From assembly GCA_025765595.1 (NCBI GenBank), contig JAIVFH010000080.1:96062-160061 (forward strand): a stretch of DNA of 64,000 bases, in the 5' to 3' direction. Within the stretch, counting starts at the first letter, position 1. Each line of letters opens with the position of its first letter. Under the pieces are notes generated by a model. That model was not told the DNA's origin. It worked only from the letters and a program-made list of their open reading frames with translations, and ran no database searches. This stretch comes from Obelidium mucronatum. Taxonomy: Eukaryota; Chytridiomycota; Chytridiomycetes; Chytridiales; Chytriomycetaceae. Made by a program: the position numbers and the translations under genes. Below are positions 23,050 through 33,619 of the stretch, one piece after another.

Positions 23050-23793
23050 ATGCAATCGCCGCACTTCCACGACGCAATGCTGCTTGCGCAGGAGCAATGT
23101 GTGTATCAGACACAAGGCCTGTCCGATGCGATCCAGTTCCTGGCAAGTACGTTTCAGCAGCAACAACAGCTGCAACTGCAACAGCAACAGCTGCTCTTTT
23201 CGGAATACATTCACTGCGACGATGAATCTGCAACCATCTCTGGAGGCGATGGTGCCTGGAACAACAGCTTGCTGTTTCAGAAGGATTCTCTTGGCTACCA
23301 TGATCTTAGTCATGTCTCGCCCGAAGCCACCATCCTGGAGTTATCTGAATTCGATCTCCTTCCTGATTCGAAAGAGAGCTCTTCCTGCAACTCATTTGTG
23401 TCTGATCAACCGTTGACCCCTCACGATATCACATCGCCCCCTTCATCTCCTATTACCGAAACTATAATTTCTCCATCACCGCCAGTGCCGTGCCAACCTG
23501 CTTCCGAACAATCAATGAAACTCCACAGAACAAAGAAGTCGAATTCCTCTTGCAAGAAGCGTATCCCATCTCCACCGTCATCGGCATCATCTTCAAATGA
23601 TGATCGACTCCGAAAGTATGAATGTGCTACTTGTCACAAGCGATTCTTGCGAAATCAAGACCTTTATCGACACGAAGCAACACACAGCAAGGTTAAGACA
23701 TTTGCATGTCAGTTTGGTTGCGGCTCGGCCTTTACTCGTAGTGATGCGTTGACGCGACACATGAAAGGAAAGAGATGCATGGGAAACATGTAG
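23050..23793 (+). CDS. C2H2 zinc-finger regulator 1
   Basis: Single exon, 247 aa. The N-terminal half is Gln-rich (QQQQQLQLQQQQ) and acidic/Ser-rich, as in activation domains, with ATILELSEFDLLPDS as a possible distant version of the cluster's ENG motif. Two C-terminal fingers end the protein. Finger 1 is CATCHKRFLRNQDLYRHEAT followed by H. Finger 2 starts CQFGCGSAFTRSDALTRH and ends with Cys (HMKGKRC), so it is a C2HC finger. Helix residues are R-Q-D-R in finger 1 and R-D-A-R in finger 2, which suggests G-rich target DNA (inference). First of a tandem array of nine on the same strand. Confidence 0.85.
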   Translation: MQSPHFHDAMLLAQEQCVYQTQGLSDAIQFLASTFQQQQQLQLQQQQLLFSEYIHCDDESATISGGDGAWNNSLLFQKDSLGYHDLSHVSPEATILELSEFDLLPDSKESSSCNSFVSDQPLTPHDITSPPSSPITETIISPSPPVPCQPASEQSMKLHRTKKSNSSCKKRIPSPPSSASSSNDDRLRKYECATCHKRFLRNQDLYRHEATHSKVKTFACQFGCGSAFTRSDALTRHMKGKRCMGNM

Positions 23794-24544
23794 TAAATAG
23801 GAATGCAAGGATCATTATTCGTTTTTTGTTGTTGCATTTCATTCATCAATCGCTTTTTTATATTTAATTCTTCTGTGTTTCTGTACTCGTTCCGTTTTTG
23901 TGGTGATAAAATATATACCCCTCTCTAATTAATTCAATTGTATTTCGAATTGCGGATGCGATAAGAGTGATAACAGACTTTTGTTGTTCTGATAAAGGGG
24001 CTTACGTCATCTCCATTTTGTTAATTAACATCTCCAAAAGCAGGGTTGATACCGAAACCCTGGTTTTGACTAATTCGCATTGGGAGGATTGTCAAGGTGT
24101 TCCCCTTTTCTTTTTAAGCAAAAACCAAGTTTCTCCACTGTTTCGCTGGAAAGCGATGTGGGACTTGATTCTTGAGTCTCAAGAGGATATGCAAAGAATA
24201 TTGCACTGAGCTAGACAATAAGTGTGCGGCGATATGCGATCTTTAATTGTAATTTTCAGGTTCTTGCTTTCTTTCTGCTTCATACTTTCTTCGCTTGAAA
24301 TGACACAAAAGTTGTTACAACGGTTTGTACTTAAACGCCGCATCGGCTTCCCGTATCTACAGATAACGAAATGGATCCCATGTTGATATTTTTTTGACGT
24401 TTTTTAGTTGTGTTTTTCGACATCTTGGCTTTTTTTTTTGTTTCGAAGAGAAACCCTGATTCGCACTCAAATTGTATATAGGTAAGAAAGAACAGCCAAG
24501 GGGGCAACTGTTAGAAACATAAAAGAGAGTACACAACAAAGCAA
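23794..24544. other. Intergenic, AT-rich
   Basis: About 750 nt with short meaningless open frames only. Presumably holds the terminator of C2H2 gene 1 and the promoter of gene 2. Nothing else is recognised. Confidence 0.4.
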
Positions 24545-25703
24545 ATGGATCTTTCGATAATACCACTGTTGACAGTGTCTTCTGTTTGCCCTGATTCGCC
24601 ACCCTCAACACCAAACCCAATCACCGATCTTTTACTTGGAATGCGCTCGCTACAGCCTGCCTTGGCACGGCAGATTCTGTCTTCGTTATTGCTTCAAATA
24701 CCGGCAAAGTTGCCTGAAGCGTCTCTTCAGACACATTCTTGCTTTGAAAACCAAGAGGTGCTTGAGCAATTCCTCTTTGAAAGTGTCGAGAAAAAGAAAA
24801 AAACACCAACGCTGCCAACTCTATCACCACTGCCAACACCGCCCATGGACTCTGATTCATCATCGATGCTCTTTGATCTCGACCAATCCGATGCCGATCT
24901 GTGGCTGGAGATGTCGCCTGATGCCTTCGAGCGGGACATGACCACCTTTGAGTATCTGTGTACCGAAGCCAGTTTCATGGCAGCGTCGTCGTCGTCAATC
25001 AGCCACGGCTTGAACTCGGCGATATTGTCTCCGCTTGTGCAGAATGTGCCGCTGGCACCGCTGGCGTCACCATCGCCTGCGAGCTGTGTTCTGAATCCAC
25101 TTTTGCTCTCTCCATTACCTTCAGCCACAACTGCCAACCACCAACAGCAGCATATGATGCTCAGTTCAAATACATATTCGAGAAATGGATTCCTCGCCCC
25201 ACCTTCATGGACGTCTCCGCCGCCAGGCCCATCTTCAACTCGTCTATACCCCGCCAGTGTGATACCGCAACCGCAACCGCACGAAAATCTTTCAGCTGAT
25301 TACAGAATTTCGTCTCCAATCTTAATTCACACCTCCCGTTTCGTCTTCCACGTCACCGTCAACATCAGTTCCAACAGCAACACACCAACAACAGCAACAG
25401 CAAAATCCACTTTTATCACGAACTTCAAACAACATAATAACGGATTCCCGTAGTCGTCAACACCAATGTGGAACCTGTGGAAAACTTTGCCTGCGGAAAC
25501 AGGATTTGAAGCGCCATGAAGCGACGCATGCAACGAGTAAAGATTTCTGGTGTCCTCATGGATGTGGATCTGCTTTTGCAAGGAATGATGCGTTGGGAAG
25601 ACACGTCAAGACTGGGCGGTGTCTGCAAAAAGTCGCAAAGAGGATGGGGAGCGTTGGATCTAGTGGTGGTGGAGTGTCGGCGGAGAGAAATGATTCTTCA
25701 TAA
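24545..25703 (+). CDS. C2H2 zinc-finger regulator 2 (one-base break)
   Basis: Starts MDLSIIPLLTVSSVCPDSPP. Near residue 70 is ENQEVLEQFLFESVEKK, the cluster's acidic/hydrophobic motif. Pro/Ser/Gln-rich sequence follows. The frame runs to ISSPILI and then needs one extra base skipped (near 25331) to continue TPPVSSSTSPSTSVPTATHQ, a Q6 run and DSRSRQHQ. The fingers are CGTCGKLCLRKQDLKRHEAT followed by H, then CPHGCGSAFARNDALGRHVK with TGRC (C2HC). In finger 1 a Cys replaces the usual Phe of FLR. Without the correction the protein would stop at 25453 before the fingers. Confidence 0.75.
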
Positions 25704-26197
25704 GGACTATGTTCGGCTTTTTTTTTGCACTTTGTTGTGTATATAGTGAAATAATATAGAGGTTGCGATTGATTGTTTTCAATTTTTCCTTTCGTGTCCG
25801 CCTTTAACTTTTATTCGACCGAAAATCCGATCTTACAAGTATCGAAATTTCAAAAGAGTCGGATCTTGAATGTATTGAAGTTTCAAATCAGCTGATTTGC
25901 ATGTTCGTATAGCTCCCTACTTGCTTGAGAGGCAAGCAACCCGGAATAAAATCTGTCCGGCGGAACCAACTGAAACAGCTGAAGAAGCGGGCCGCGGCGA
26001 GTTTAGAACTCTGTCGAAAATGTGTCTTCTTCGTCAGCAAATCGAAAATTATATGATGAGGGGAATTTTGGCCGATACTTCAGCCGATACCGAACCGAAC
26101 CGACAGTCAGAAAAAATTTCTTTCTTCCATAAAACCGAGTTCCCGCCCCAAATACAACAAATAAAGAGCAAAACCCACAGTGTGAAAATAGTCAAGA
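25704..26197. other. Intergenic
   Basis: About 490 nt between C2H2 genes 2 and 3. An open frame at 25897-26220 has no coding character I can support. A short repeated phrase (ATTTCAAAAGAGTCGGATCT / GTTTCAAATCAG) is seen but not interpreted. Confidence 0.35.
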
Positions 26198-26912
26198 ATG
26201 GATCCTCTAAGCTACTTTGAATTGTTCGATATGTCTCTGACGGCCGCCGCCTTCGACCCTACTTTCTTGGACCCAAGTCACCCAACTTGTTTCAGCGATA
26301 TGACTTTGCTAAGCAACTTCTACACCCACCCGGCATTCGATACCAGCATTGACCTGTCAATGTTTGAGAACGGGGAGCTACTGGAAAGCTTCTTGTTCGA
26401 CTCGCCGTCGAAACCAAGCAATTCATCTTCAGATTGGACAAGCGCCAGCGCAACAACTTCCCCTGATTTGACTTGTGCTCCATACAGCCCCGAATCATCC
26501 TATTCTAAGCTATTCTCCAAGTCATCGCCAATAACCTATGCTTCAAGTGAATGTGCCAGCGAGACTGATTGCCGCTTCCTTGACTCCGACTCATGCACTG
26601 AAAGAAGATCATCGCCAGAAAACCCCTCCTCGCCGTGCAAATGTTACCAGAAAAAGAAAGTCTCGAAATTATCAACAACCGCAACTTAAAGCCTCTAGTA
26701 GTAAATCACATCGGAAACGGCAATTGAAAGCTCTGCAGTGCAGCTTCTGCGATAACGGGCATGTGTTTGTCAGGAAACAAGATTTGCAACGCCATGAAGC
26801 AACGCATTCTCAAGTGAAAAAGTTTGTATGTCCGCAGGAGGGATGTGGCTTTGGATTCGTGCGAAGGGATGCTTTGACAAGACATATCAAGAGTCGTGTG
26901 TGTAGCAAATGA
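26198..26912 (+). CDS. C2H2 zinc-finger regulator 3 (frame break before fingers)
   Basis: Starts MDPLSYFELFDMSLTAAAFD. At about 26361-26410 is FENGELLESFLFDSPSKPS, the clearest copy of the shared motif. The first frame stops at 26689. A frame change near 26610 leads into RQKTPPRRANVTRKRKSRN and the fingers CSFCDNGHVFVRKQDLQRHE (two residues longer than the other first fingers) and CPQEGCGFGFVRRDALTRHI followed by KSRVC. The basic region just before the fingers may be a nuclear-localisation signal. The gene is probably functional if the break is an assembly indel. Confidence 0.72.
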
Positions 26913-27676
26913 TGTCGGCATTGCCGCCATTTTGGTGTCTTTTTTTTATTTTCCGAAGTATTCTTCTGCTTTTTTTGTTTCTATTTACTTGGATTGCATA
27001 TACCAACATAAACTTCGCATACCATTGATCTTGAAGAACACCACTTTTTGGCTCTTTTTGGCTGTCGAAAGTTTGCATGTGCTAAACCACACTAAACTGC
27101 TAAACCAGCACAAGAGCAGGTCCTTTGAAGCACCCATCGGTATCTGTCGCGGAGCACCCCCAATCACCGAAAATCTGACGGCATTTTTTTAATTGTTTCA
27201 AACATGCCGAAGACAATTTTCGGGACTGTTTGACCGAAACAAGCACTAGGGTGCTTGCCGATGCATAATCCCGACACCGAAACAATACCGAAAACACCAA
27301 AATAATGACTCGTTGAACAATTATGTGTCTTGATTTGTACCTATTCCTGCCAATTCAAGCTACTTAGAATGCTAAATGTCCCCAGTAGTTATTGAACTGA
27401 ATATTTAGGCCAGTTTCTTTTTTTTTCAGAAAATTCACCCAATCCATCTCAAGAGTAAATACTTCAATGCATTATCGAGACAAAGTTTGAAGCCATATCC
27501 TCTATCCCCCAAAGAACGCCTGCACGCTGTCCTCAAAAATTTAGTTCGGAGTTCATCAGGTTCACATTTTGGCCGCCAAAAATCTTCGGTATAAATAAAA
27601 TCACCACCGACACCGACGATACCCCATGCCGAACAATTTTCGGGGAGACACATAGTCTTTAAAAGGAACCGACCCA
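26913..27676. other. Intergenic, AT-rich
   Basis: About 760 nt with no supported gene. It includes CCGAAA/CACCGA-like short repeats around 27160-27300 and a T-rich patch near 27415. Promoter of C2H2 gene 4 presumably at its end. Confidence 0.35.
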
Positions 27677-28474
27677 ATGCCCCGCTCTTTCTGTAATTTT
27701 CGTACTATACCAAGTCGAAGCAGCCAAATGGACTTCCTTGCAAACTTCAACAAGTCATACGACGAAGCAGTCTTCAACCTCGACTGCGCTCTTCTGTCTC
27801 ATCAAGACATGACCAACTATATGTTTTCCTTCTTGGATCAACTTCACCCAACGCTGCCTTCTTGCTCGTATCCTTTCGAAAACGTTGACTACTCTCAATT
27901 TGAAAACGGATCGCTCTTAGAAAGCTTCAAATTCCCCGAGTCGCCAGCAGCAACCACCATTAGCAGTCCCTTGCTTTCCGTCAACTCACCATCGAGCTCA
28001 ACTGCTTCCTTGTACGACTCGGATGACATGTTCAACTTTGCACCTTCACCCGAACCAATTCAGCAACAACAGCAAGCATTCGTCATTCCAGAACAGCAAC
28101 AGCCTCTTTCTCCCTCATTTTCTGAGACTTCCTGCTTCGAAGCGGCTGTCACCGACGAATCTGAATGCGACTCTGACTTCTCAGATTCAAACGACATTCC
28201 ACCAACTCAACGCAAACGCATTCAAAAGAGAGCCGCAGCTTCAGTTTGCAAAAACAGCAGAAAATCACCTGAACCGTCGACCGGCGATCGCTCGAGAAAC
28301 TTTTCGTGCTCTGTTTGTGGGAACTCATTCCTGCGAAAACAAGATATGCAACGCCACGAAGCAACACACAGCAAAGTGAAACAGTTTGTGTGTCCAGTGA
28401 AGGGATGCGGCTTCGCGTTTGTGAGACGCGATGCTTTGTCAAGACATATCAAGAGCAGGCGGTGTTGTAAATAA
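27677..28474 (+). CDS. C2H2 zinc-finger regulator 4
   Basis: Single intact exon, 265 aa from 27677. An alternative start at 27728 (MDFLANFNKSYDE) aligns better with gene 3 and may be the real one. The motif FENGSLLESFKFPESP is at about 27895-27945. A long Ser/Gln/acidic middle and a basic patch (QRKRIQKRAA) lead to fingers CSVCGNSFLRKQDMQRHEAT followed by H, and CPVKGCGFAFVRRDALSRHI with KSRRC. Genes 3 and 4 are closest relatives (shared FENG..LLESF, GCGF.FVRRDAL.RHIKSR), consistent with a recent tandem duplication. Confidence 0.88.
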   Translation: MPRSFCNFRTIPSRSSQMDFLANFNKSYDEAVFNLDCALLSHQDMTNYMFSFLDQLHPTLPSCSYPFENVDYSQFENGSLLESFKFPESPAATTISSPLLSVNSPSSSTASLYDSDDMFNFAPSPEPIQQQQQAFVIPEQQQPLSPSFSETSCFEAAVTDESECDSDFSDSNDIPPTQRKRIQKRAAASVCKNSRKSPEPSTGDRSRNFSCSVCGNSFLRKQDMQRHEATHSKVKQFVCPVKGCGFAFVRRDALSRHIKSRRCCK

Positions 28475-29127
28475 TCGGTTTTTTTTTTGTTGTTAGCGTA
28501 TTTTCAGTGCATTCCCTCTATACCCCTTTCGTGTGAATTATTTTCCATCGGAAACTATGCCACAATAATAAATTAAAATTGGCTTCGATATACTTTGCTT
28601 TGTCTTGTTTTGGCTTCTTGGTTCAGTGCCTCAATATATCACTCATATCTCCTTGACTCATAATTCAGACGCATAATGTTACGTAACATTCCGCAAACAT
28701 TTTATTTGTAGTTCAAATTGCACTAATTGGTATGGTGCGCTCATCGTCATTCCGCGAAGGCCTTTCACTTCGTCTTTGTTTTTAAAGCAGATACAGTTTC
28801 GGATTCAAACTTGTGCTCAGACACAGAAGCATGGTGGAGGAAAATAGAATAACAATATAGTGTCTTTAATCACTGGCTTAAGCACCCAAGCAATTCTTAT
28901 CGAGACTTCTCTCCCTTCATGTGTAAAGAGAACCGCTAAGATCATCGGAAGGGATAGCAGCTCGTTTAGCTGTTAGGTCGTCCCAAAGTCTCTCAATTTA
29001 GTCAATTGAGGGTAGCCACAGCCCTTTTTAGCACCTGGCGGTCAAACGAAAAAATTTCGTATGGTGATGTAAAAAAGAGCAAATTGAGATTTTCACCAAT
29101 TCTTACTTCGATCGACAACTATCTACA
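28475..29127. other. Intergenic
   Basis: About 650 nt. 3' processing signals of gene 4 (AATAAATT near 28565), then mixed sequence without supported genes before C2H2 gene 5. Confidence 0.35.
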
Positions 29128-29961
29128 ATGTATCAACAGATGAGGAACGTACCTGATACGCATTCTAGTGTCGTTGCTGTGCCAGGGAACCCAAGGCAGG
29201 ACGAGTCAGAGCAATACTACTCGGATTTCGTGAACTTTTGGAACGGGAGCTATCCTGGTGCCAACCCGCCGGCGCTTCTATGGCCTGCCGGAACTAGTTT
29301 TGATCAAGGATGTGTTGATCCGATATATAATGCCCTTCCGGTGGCGGCAAGCAACCGACTGCCTCTCCCGAACATTCAAGTCCAGCCCATTCAAACCAAT
29401 GGCTTTTCAGCCACCCTTCAGCCTTCTCCTCTCCCTCAATCAACGGTATCCAGCTGCTTTGAGAGTCATTGTGGTTGGTCACTGCCTCTGACCCCAGTGC
29501 AGGACGACTATCTGCTGGTGAATGCTGCTCCTGTGGTTGACTCATCGCTGTGGTCCCGAATGAGCCCGGAAGGCTCTCCCACCGTCAAAGCGGAACATGA
29601 ATTATATCGTGCAAGCGGATACGGGCACGCCGCTCACTCTCCGGAACGGTCCTTTGAACCGACAAGGGCAGTAACAAAGCCCACAACAACCACGCGAAGC
29701 ACCTCCGGCACCCCTGAAGCACTGCCTAAAAAAATCAACAGCACCAGCGCTAAAACACACGCAAAAGATACTCGACTACGAAGGTTCGAGTGTAGCGAGT
29801 GTCAGAGTCGCTTCCTGCGGCGCCAAGATATGGAGCGCCATTTCACCATTCATACCAAAGTAATTCAGTTTCCATGCCCATATGATTGCGGCAGTGGTTT
29901 CACCAGGAGAGACTCTTTGGCGCGCCATTTACGAGCTCGTAGTTGCTCGGGGTTTAGATAG
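29128..29961 (+). CDS. C2H2 zinc-finger regulator 5
   Basis: Single intact exon, 277 aa, starting MYQQMRNVPDTHSSVVAVPG. I see no clear ENG-type motif here. Before the fingers lies a Thr/Lys-rich basic segment. Fingers: CSECQSRFLRRQDMERHFTI followed by H, and CPYDCGSGFTRRDSLARHLR followed by ARSC. The inter-finger linker TKVIQFP is diverged from the SKVKxF of the others. It is the most divergent intact member by N-terminal sequence. DNA-binding regulator by family. Confidence 0.85.
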   Translation: MYQQMRNVPDTHSSVVAVPGNPRQDESEQYYSDFVNFWNGSYPGANPPALLWPAGTSFDQGCVDPIYNALPVAASNRLPLPNIQVQPIQTNGFSATLQPSPLPQSTVSSCFESHCGWSLPLTPVQDDYLLVNAAPVVDSSLWSRMSPEGSPTVKAEHELYRASGYGHAAHSPERSFEPTRAVTKPTTTTRSTSGTPEALPKKINSTSAKTHAKDTRLRRFECSECQSRFLRRQDMERHFTIHTKVIQFPCPYDCGSGFTRRDSLARHLRARSCSGFR

Positions 29962-30396
29962 AATATGATGGCGCGTTTTTTTAATTGGTTTCGTCTTTGT
30001 TTTTTTTATCTCAATCAATCTCCTTTATATCGATCTTTTGTAATAAACCTAGTTTTAAATGTATACTGCTTGTTGACTAATTCGAGTGCGCGAGAGCTTG
30101 TACTAATGATTGAGACGCATTCTTGGAATGAGACGCTTAGACAACGTGACTGCGAATTTGGTGGCTGATTTTGGAGTAAACGGTCCAAAGTATGTATGCA
30201 GTCTCGGCAAGAAGCTCATAAGAGTAGCGTCATGTGTCTATGCAGGCTCATGCCGCAATTAACCTGCCCTGCTTGGCAGCCTGTTAGTAAATTGTAGTCA
30301 CATCTGTCAATTTGTTTCAGACACAGCAATTTGGCCACAAAAATTGTTTGGTTCAACAAACTTCTTCCCTTTTAACACTACCAAAAACCCACCGCA
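29962..30396. other. Intergenic
   Basis: About 430 nt with an AATAAA-like element near 30041. No gene supported. Confidence 0.35.
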
Positions 30397-31047
30397 ATGT
30401 CGTCGGACTCTTTCTCAAGCCACTGGGGCTCTTCATTCGCTCCTCGAATGTCGCCAGAGGCTGTTGCTGAGCAACAATTGGAAGCCCCATCGCATCCTCC
30501 CGTCTCCAGATCTCATTCTCCTCAGCTGCCGCCCCTATCTGCCCTCTTTTTATATCCAAACAACAGTCAGTCTCACCAGGGACCTACCCCCGCTTCGTCT
30601 CCAATGTGCGACTTTGAGACAAACCAGGCTGGTTTATCTCCAGATAGGCCTCCGTTTGACCGACCCCTGCCACCGCTGAACCTCAAGCCCCAAGAGCCGT
30701 CTTCCCCACACCGCTCCTCTTCATACCCACCACCACCAGCACCACCACCACCACCTCGCGCCAACTCACGAATTGAAATCACCGATCTCGTGACTCCAAC
30801 TCGTCACAACTCGTACGAGAGAAATGTGTCTGACGCATCTACCACCTGCTCAGACACACGATCTCGCAACTTTGAATGCACAGTCTGCACGAAACGGTTT
30901 CTTCGCAAACAGGATCTTTCACGACATCATGCAACGCATACACGAGTAAAAAGCCATGTTTGTTTTGGGTGTGGGTCTGGGTTTGCTCGACAGGATGCGT
31001 TGCAAAGGCACATCAAGTCTTGTTTGTTTACAAAGATTGGGTTTTGA
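30397..31047 (+). CDS. C2H2 zinc-finger regulator 6
   Basis: Single intact exon, 216 aa, starting MSSDSFSSHWGSSFAPRMSP. Strongly Pro/Ser-rich, with a proline run (SYPPPPAPPPPPPRAN). Fingers: CTVCTKRFLRKQDLSRHHAT followed by H, then CFGCGSGFARQDALQRHIK, where the last ligand may be the Cys of HIKSC (spacing H-x3-C) instead of H-x5-C. No clear ENG-type motif. The second finger starts C-x2-C, unlike the C-x3/4-C of its relatives. Confidence 0.85.
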   Translation: MSSDSFSSHWGSSFAPRMSPEAVAEQQLEAPSHPPVSRSHSPQLPPLSALFLYPNNSQSHQGPTPASSPMCDFETNQAGLSPDRPPFDRPLPPLNLKPQEPSSPHRSSSYPPPPAPPPPPRANSRIEITDLVTPTRHNSYERNVSDASTTCSDTRSRNFECTVCTKRFLRKQDLSRHHATHTRVKSHVCFGCGSGFARQDALQRHIKSCLFTKIGF

Positions 31048-31564
31048 AATTGTGACAGCTTAAAGGGATAGACTGGTGGTGATTTCTCTTGGTCTCTTTA
31101 TTTTTATTGTTTTTTCTTTTACATTTCTTTTTTTTTTTTTTTTTTGGTTACTTTTATCTTTCTTTAATCGGGTCACTGATGCCGTGACAATTCTATTATT
31201 CGTTTTTTTATCCTTTTTCAATACGGGTTACTTTTCCGTTAATGATTTTGCAGTAATTAAAAGAGTATTATAATTTTTAATGGACTTTTAACATGGTTGT
31301 TTAACACTAAAATAACCAAAAAAGAAAAAAAAAGTAGAGCAGGATAACGTTTAGCTGACTGATACAAACGCCAGTTTGTTTGGAACTTGGCGGTGTAGGG
31401 TTCGACAAGGGTGGCTTTCGACTGGGTAAATCGAACCCTACCATCAATCAGACACAGACACAAGCTAAAACCTTGATATAAGAATAAGCAAAACCCTGGT
31501 TTTCTCAATTTTTCTCATCTTGAATGGCTTTCCTGTTTCAAACTCACCCATCATCATCATCAGT
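31048..31564. other. Intergenic, with long T runs
   Basis: About 515 nt. An 18-nt T run at about 31128-31145 and other T-rich patches. No gene supported. Confidence 0.4.
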
Positions 31565-32344
31565 ATGCAGTTCACTTCACAGCAAGCGCGTCTTCTTTTA
31601 CGCCAGGCCGTCCAAGCTACAATGCAACAGCAACTTGAAAGCCGTCTGAATCAAAATGGCCTTCTGATGCGCGATCATGAGATTCAGATTGAGCCCCACT
31701 CTGGTCAAAAAGATGTCGTGATTGAGTATCAGACAGCAGAAGAATTGTTGAATGACTTGAGATTTCCTGAAGGCACTACTCCTATACCATCAACCAATCA
31801 CTTTTCCATGAAACGAGAATCAGTCGAAACACTTGTTGGCAGTGGGAGAGTGACGCCCACCGTGCAAACAGTAACCGACCAGGTTCCAAATGAGATTACA
31901 AAACCAGTTGCGGTCCAACCGACACGGCGACCGACTATAACAGTGAGCACTTCGCGAAGTCCGTCTCCTACAACACCAACAGCCGCAACAGCTTCAGCGT
32001 CAGCATCAGGACCACATCAGCCAACGCTTGCATTCGAGAAGCTACAGATCCACCAAGATTCCCCATCCCCTTCGATGCCAGGTCCAGATTCACCACTACC
32101 TTCTCCAACCAGCAGCCCGAAACCGCGAATCAAAAAGACGCATGATGCCAGACCGCGCGAGTTTCACTGCGAGATTTGCAACGGGCGTTTTCTGCGGCGA
32201 CAGGATTTGCGGCGGCATGAGGTTACTCATAGCAAGTCGCGCGAGTTTTATTGTCCTTTTGAATGTGGATCAAGCTTTGGTAGAAGTGACGCGCTGGCGC
32301 GACATTTGAAAACTTCCAAATGTTCGTTGAAAGCTAGTCATTGA
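31565..32344 (+). CDS. C2H2 zinc-finger regulator 7
   Basis: Single exon; I use the first ATG in frame at 31565 (MQFTSQQARLLLRQAV), giving 259 aa. A degenerate version of the shared motif, EYQTAEELLNDLRFPEGT, lies at about 31725-31780. The middle is Pro/Ser/Thr-rich, followed by a basic patch (KPRIKKTHDARPR). Fingers: CEICNGRFLRRQDLRRHEVT followed by H, and CPFECGSSFGRSDALARHLK followed by TSKC (C2HC). Intact. It sits between genes 6 and 8 on the same strand. Confidence 0.87.
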   Translation: MQFTSQQARLLLRQAVQATMQQQLESRLNQNGLLMRDHEIQIEPHSGQKDVVIEYQTAEELLNDLRFPEGTTPIPSTNHFSMKRESVETLVGSGRVTPTVQTVTDQVPNEITKPVAVQPTRRPTITVSTSRSPSPTTPTAATASASASGPHQPTLAFEKLQIHQDSPSPSMPGPDSPLPSPTSSPKPRIKKTHDARPREFHCEICNGRFLRRQDLRRHEVTHSKSREFYCPFECGSSFGRSDALARHLKTSKCSLKASH

Positions 32345-32617
32345 CTGGCTCTTTTGTCTTTTTTTTCATATACCTATATATAAGTTTTTCTCTCTGTTCG
32401 CGTACTCTGTAAAAAATAAAATTATTAAGTGTCGTTCAAAAAAGAAGGCAAGATGGGGAGTTTTGTTTTGATTTGAGGTTTTTTAAGTCTTGACGCAACA
32501 AACACGTGTGCACAAAAACCCGCGTTTTTTAATCTATGACGCAATAATTTCCCCCATTTTTCGCTTGCAAATTGCCCCTCTGAGTACCTTGGCGATGATA
32601 AGTGAGGGGGGGGCAAA

Positions 32618-33619
32618 ATGTTGAACTTTCTTGGAGTTCATGTTCGACATTTAGCAGCCCCCAAACCAGCAAAAATATTTATATCTCAAAAGAAACGCGA
32701 TGGCAGCCACAGACCAAGAAACAGAAAAGCTACGCGACTTTCTACAGTACACTCAGCCGAGTATTTGATGCACTATTCCCCGAGCATGTCGAATGTGACC
32801 AGCGAGCAGCTTCAACAAGACCTGGCAGCGCTCATGTTCTCAACGATCACCAACGAAGACGCTCCCATCATCAGCAATAGCGCCAAATCAACTCCTTCTA
32901 TTGCTCATTTGGAAAACGGAGACATTCTTCAGGAGTTTCTGTTGACTGACGATGAAGTCAAAGTTGACAGGAGTCGACGGTCGTCTGTGGATTCGAATGC
33001 CTCGAGTCTAGCACAGTTCCTGATAAACTTTACTGAATTGGGCTTCATGTCTCCGGAACCAACGGCTCTGCCGCCTTTGGACACTGTCAACTTGTTTGAC
33101 TGGATGGCTCCTCCAAATGAACCAGGATCACCAACAACACCGAAACCATCGAAAAGTCTGGATTTGGACTTGTTCTCTTCAACGACAACAGCGTCTTCAC
33201 CGGTCGTGGACTTTTTTTTCGTGGAGACGTCGACGCTTCCCAGCCAACAATCTCCAACATCAACACAAGCAACATCATCTTCATCCACTTCATCAACTAC
33301 TCACTCCCCTTTAAACACTATTCTATCTCCAATCTTGATGAAACCGAAACGAAAGATGCTGAAATCCAGATCCATTCCAACCATGCCTTCTTCTCCAACC
33401 GAGTATTCGGACGAACGGCCTCGCGACTATGAATGCAATGTTTGCCATGGACGATTTTTGCGGCATCAGGATTTGTACAGACATAAGGCGACTCATAGCA
33501 CAACGCGCGACTTTCCGTGCTTGTATGGCTGTGGATCTACGTTTGTGAGAAGCGATGCAGCAAAACGACACATGAAAAAGTGCCGCCTTGCGCCTCCTGT
33601 TGCTTCATCTTCTGCTTAA
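32618..33619 (+). CDS. C2H2 zinc-finger regulator 8
   Basis: Single exon, 333 aa from 32618. The in-frame ATG at 32768 (MHYSPSMSNVTSEQLQ) is an equally likely start. HLENGDILQEFLLTDDEV at about 32905-32960 matches Zn2Cys6 paralogue 4 over DILQEFL. RRSSVDS and LSPILMKPKRK are shared with gene 9. Fingers: CNVCHGRFLRHQDLYRHKAT followed by H, and CLYGCGSTFVRSDAAKRHMK, with C of HMKKC or a downstream residue as last ligand. An AATAAAATACC lies at about 33756. Intact. Confidence 0.87.
   Translation: MLNFLGVHVRHLAAPKPAKIFISQKKRDGSHRPRNRKATRLSTVHSAEYLMHYSPSMSNVTSEQLQQDLAALMFSTITNEDAPIISNSAKSTPSIAHLENGDILQEFLLTDDEVKVDRSRRSSVDSNASSLAQFLINFTELGFMSPEPTALPPLDTVNLFDWMAPPNEPGSPTTPKPSKSLDLDLFSSTTTASSPVVDFFFVETSTLPSQQSPTSTQATSSSSTSSTTHSPLNTILSPILMKPKRKMLKSRSIPTMPSSPTEYSDERPRDYECNVCHGRFLRHQDLYRHKATHSTTRDFPCLYGCGSTFVRSDAAKRHMKKCRLAPPVASSSA

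Noticed and set aside
22786..23313. 175-aa minus-strand open frame over C2H2 gene 1
   Set aside because: Overlaps the better supported plus-strand C2H2 gene; composition (Leu/Gln runs) is explained by the CAA/CAG repeats read in reverse.
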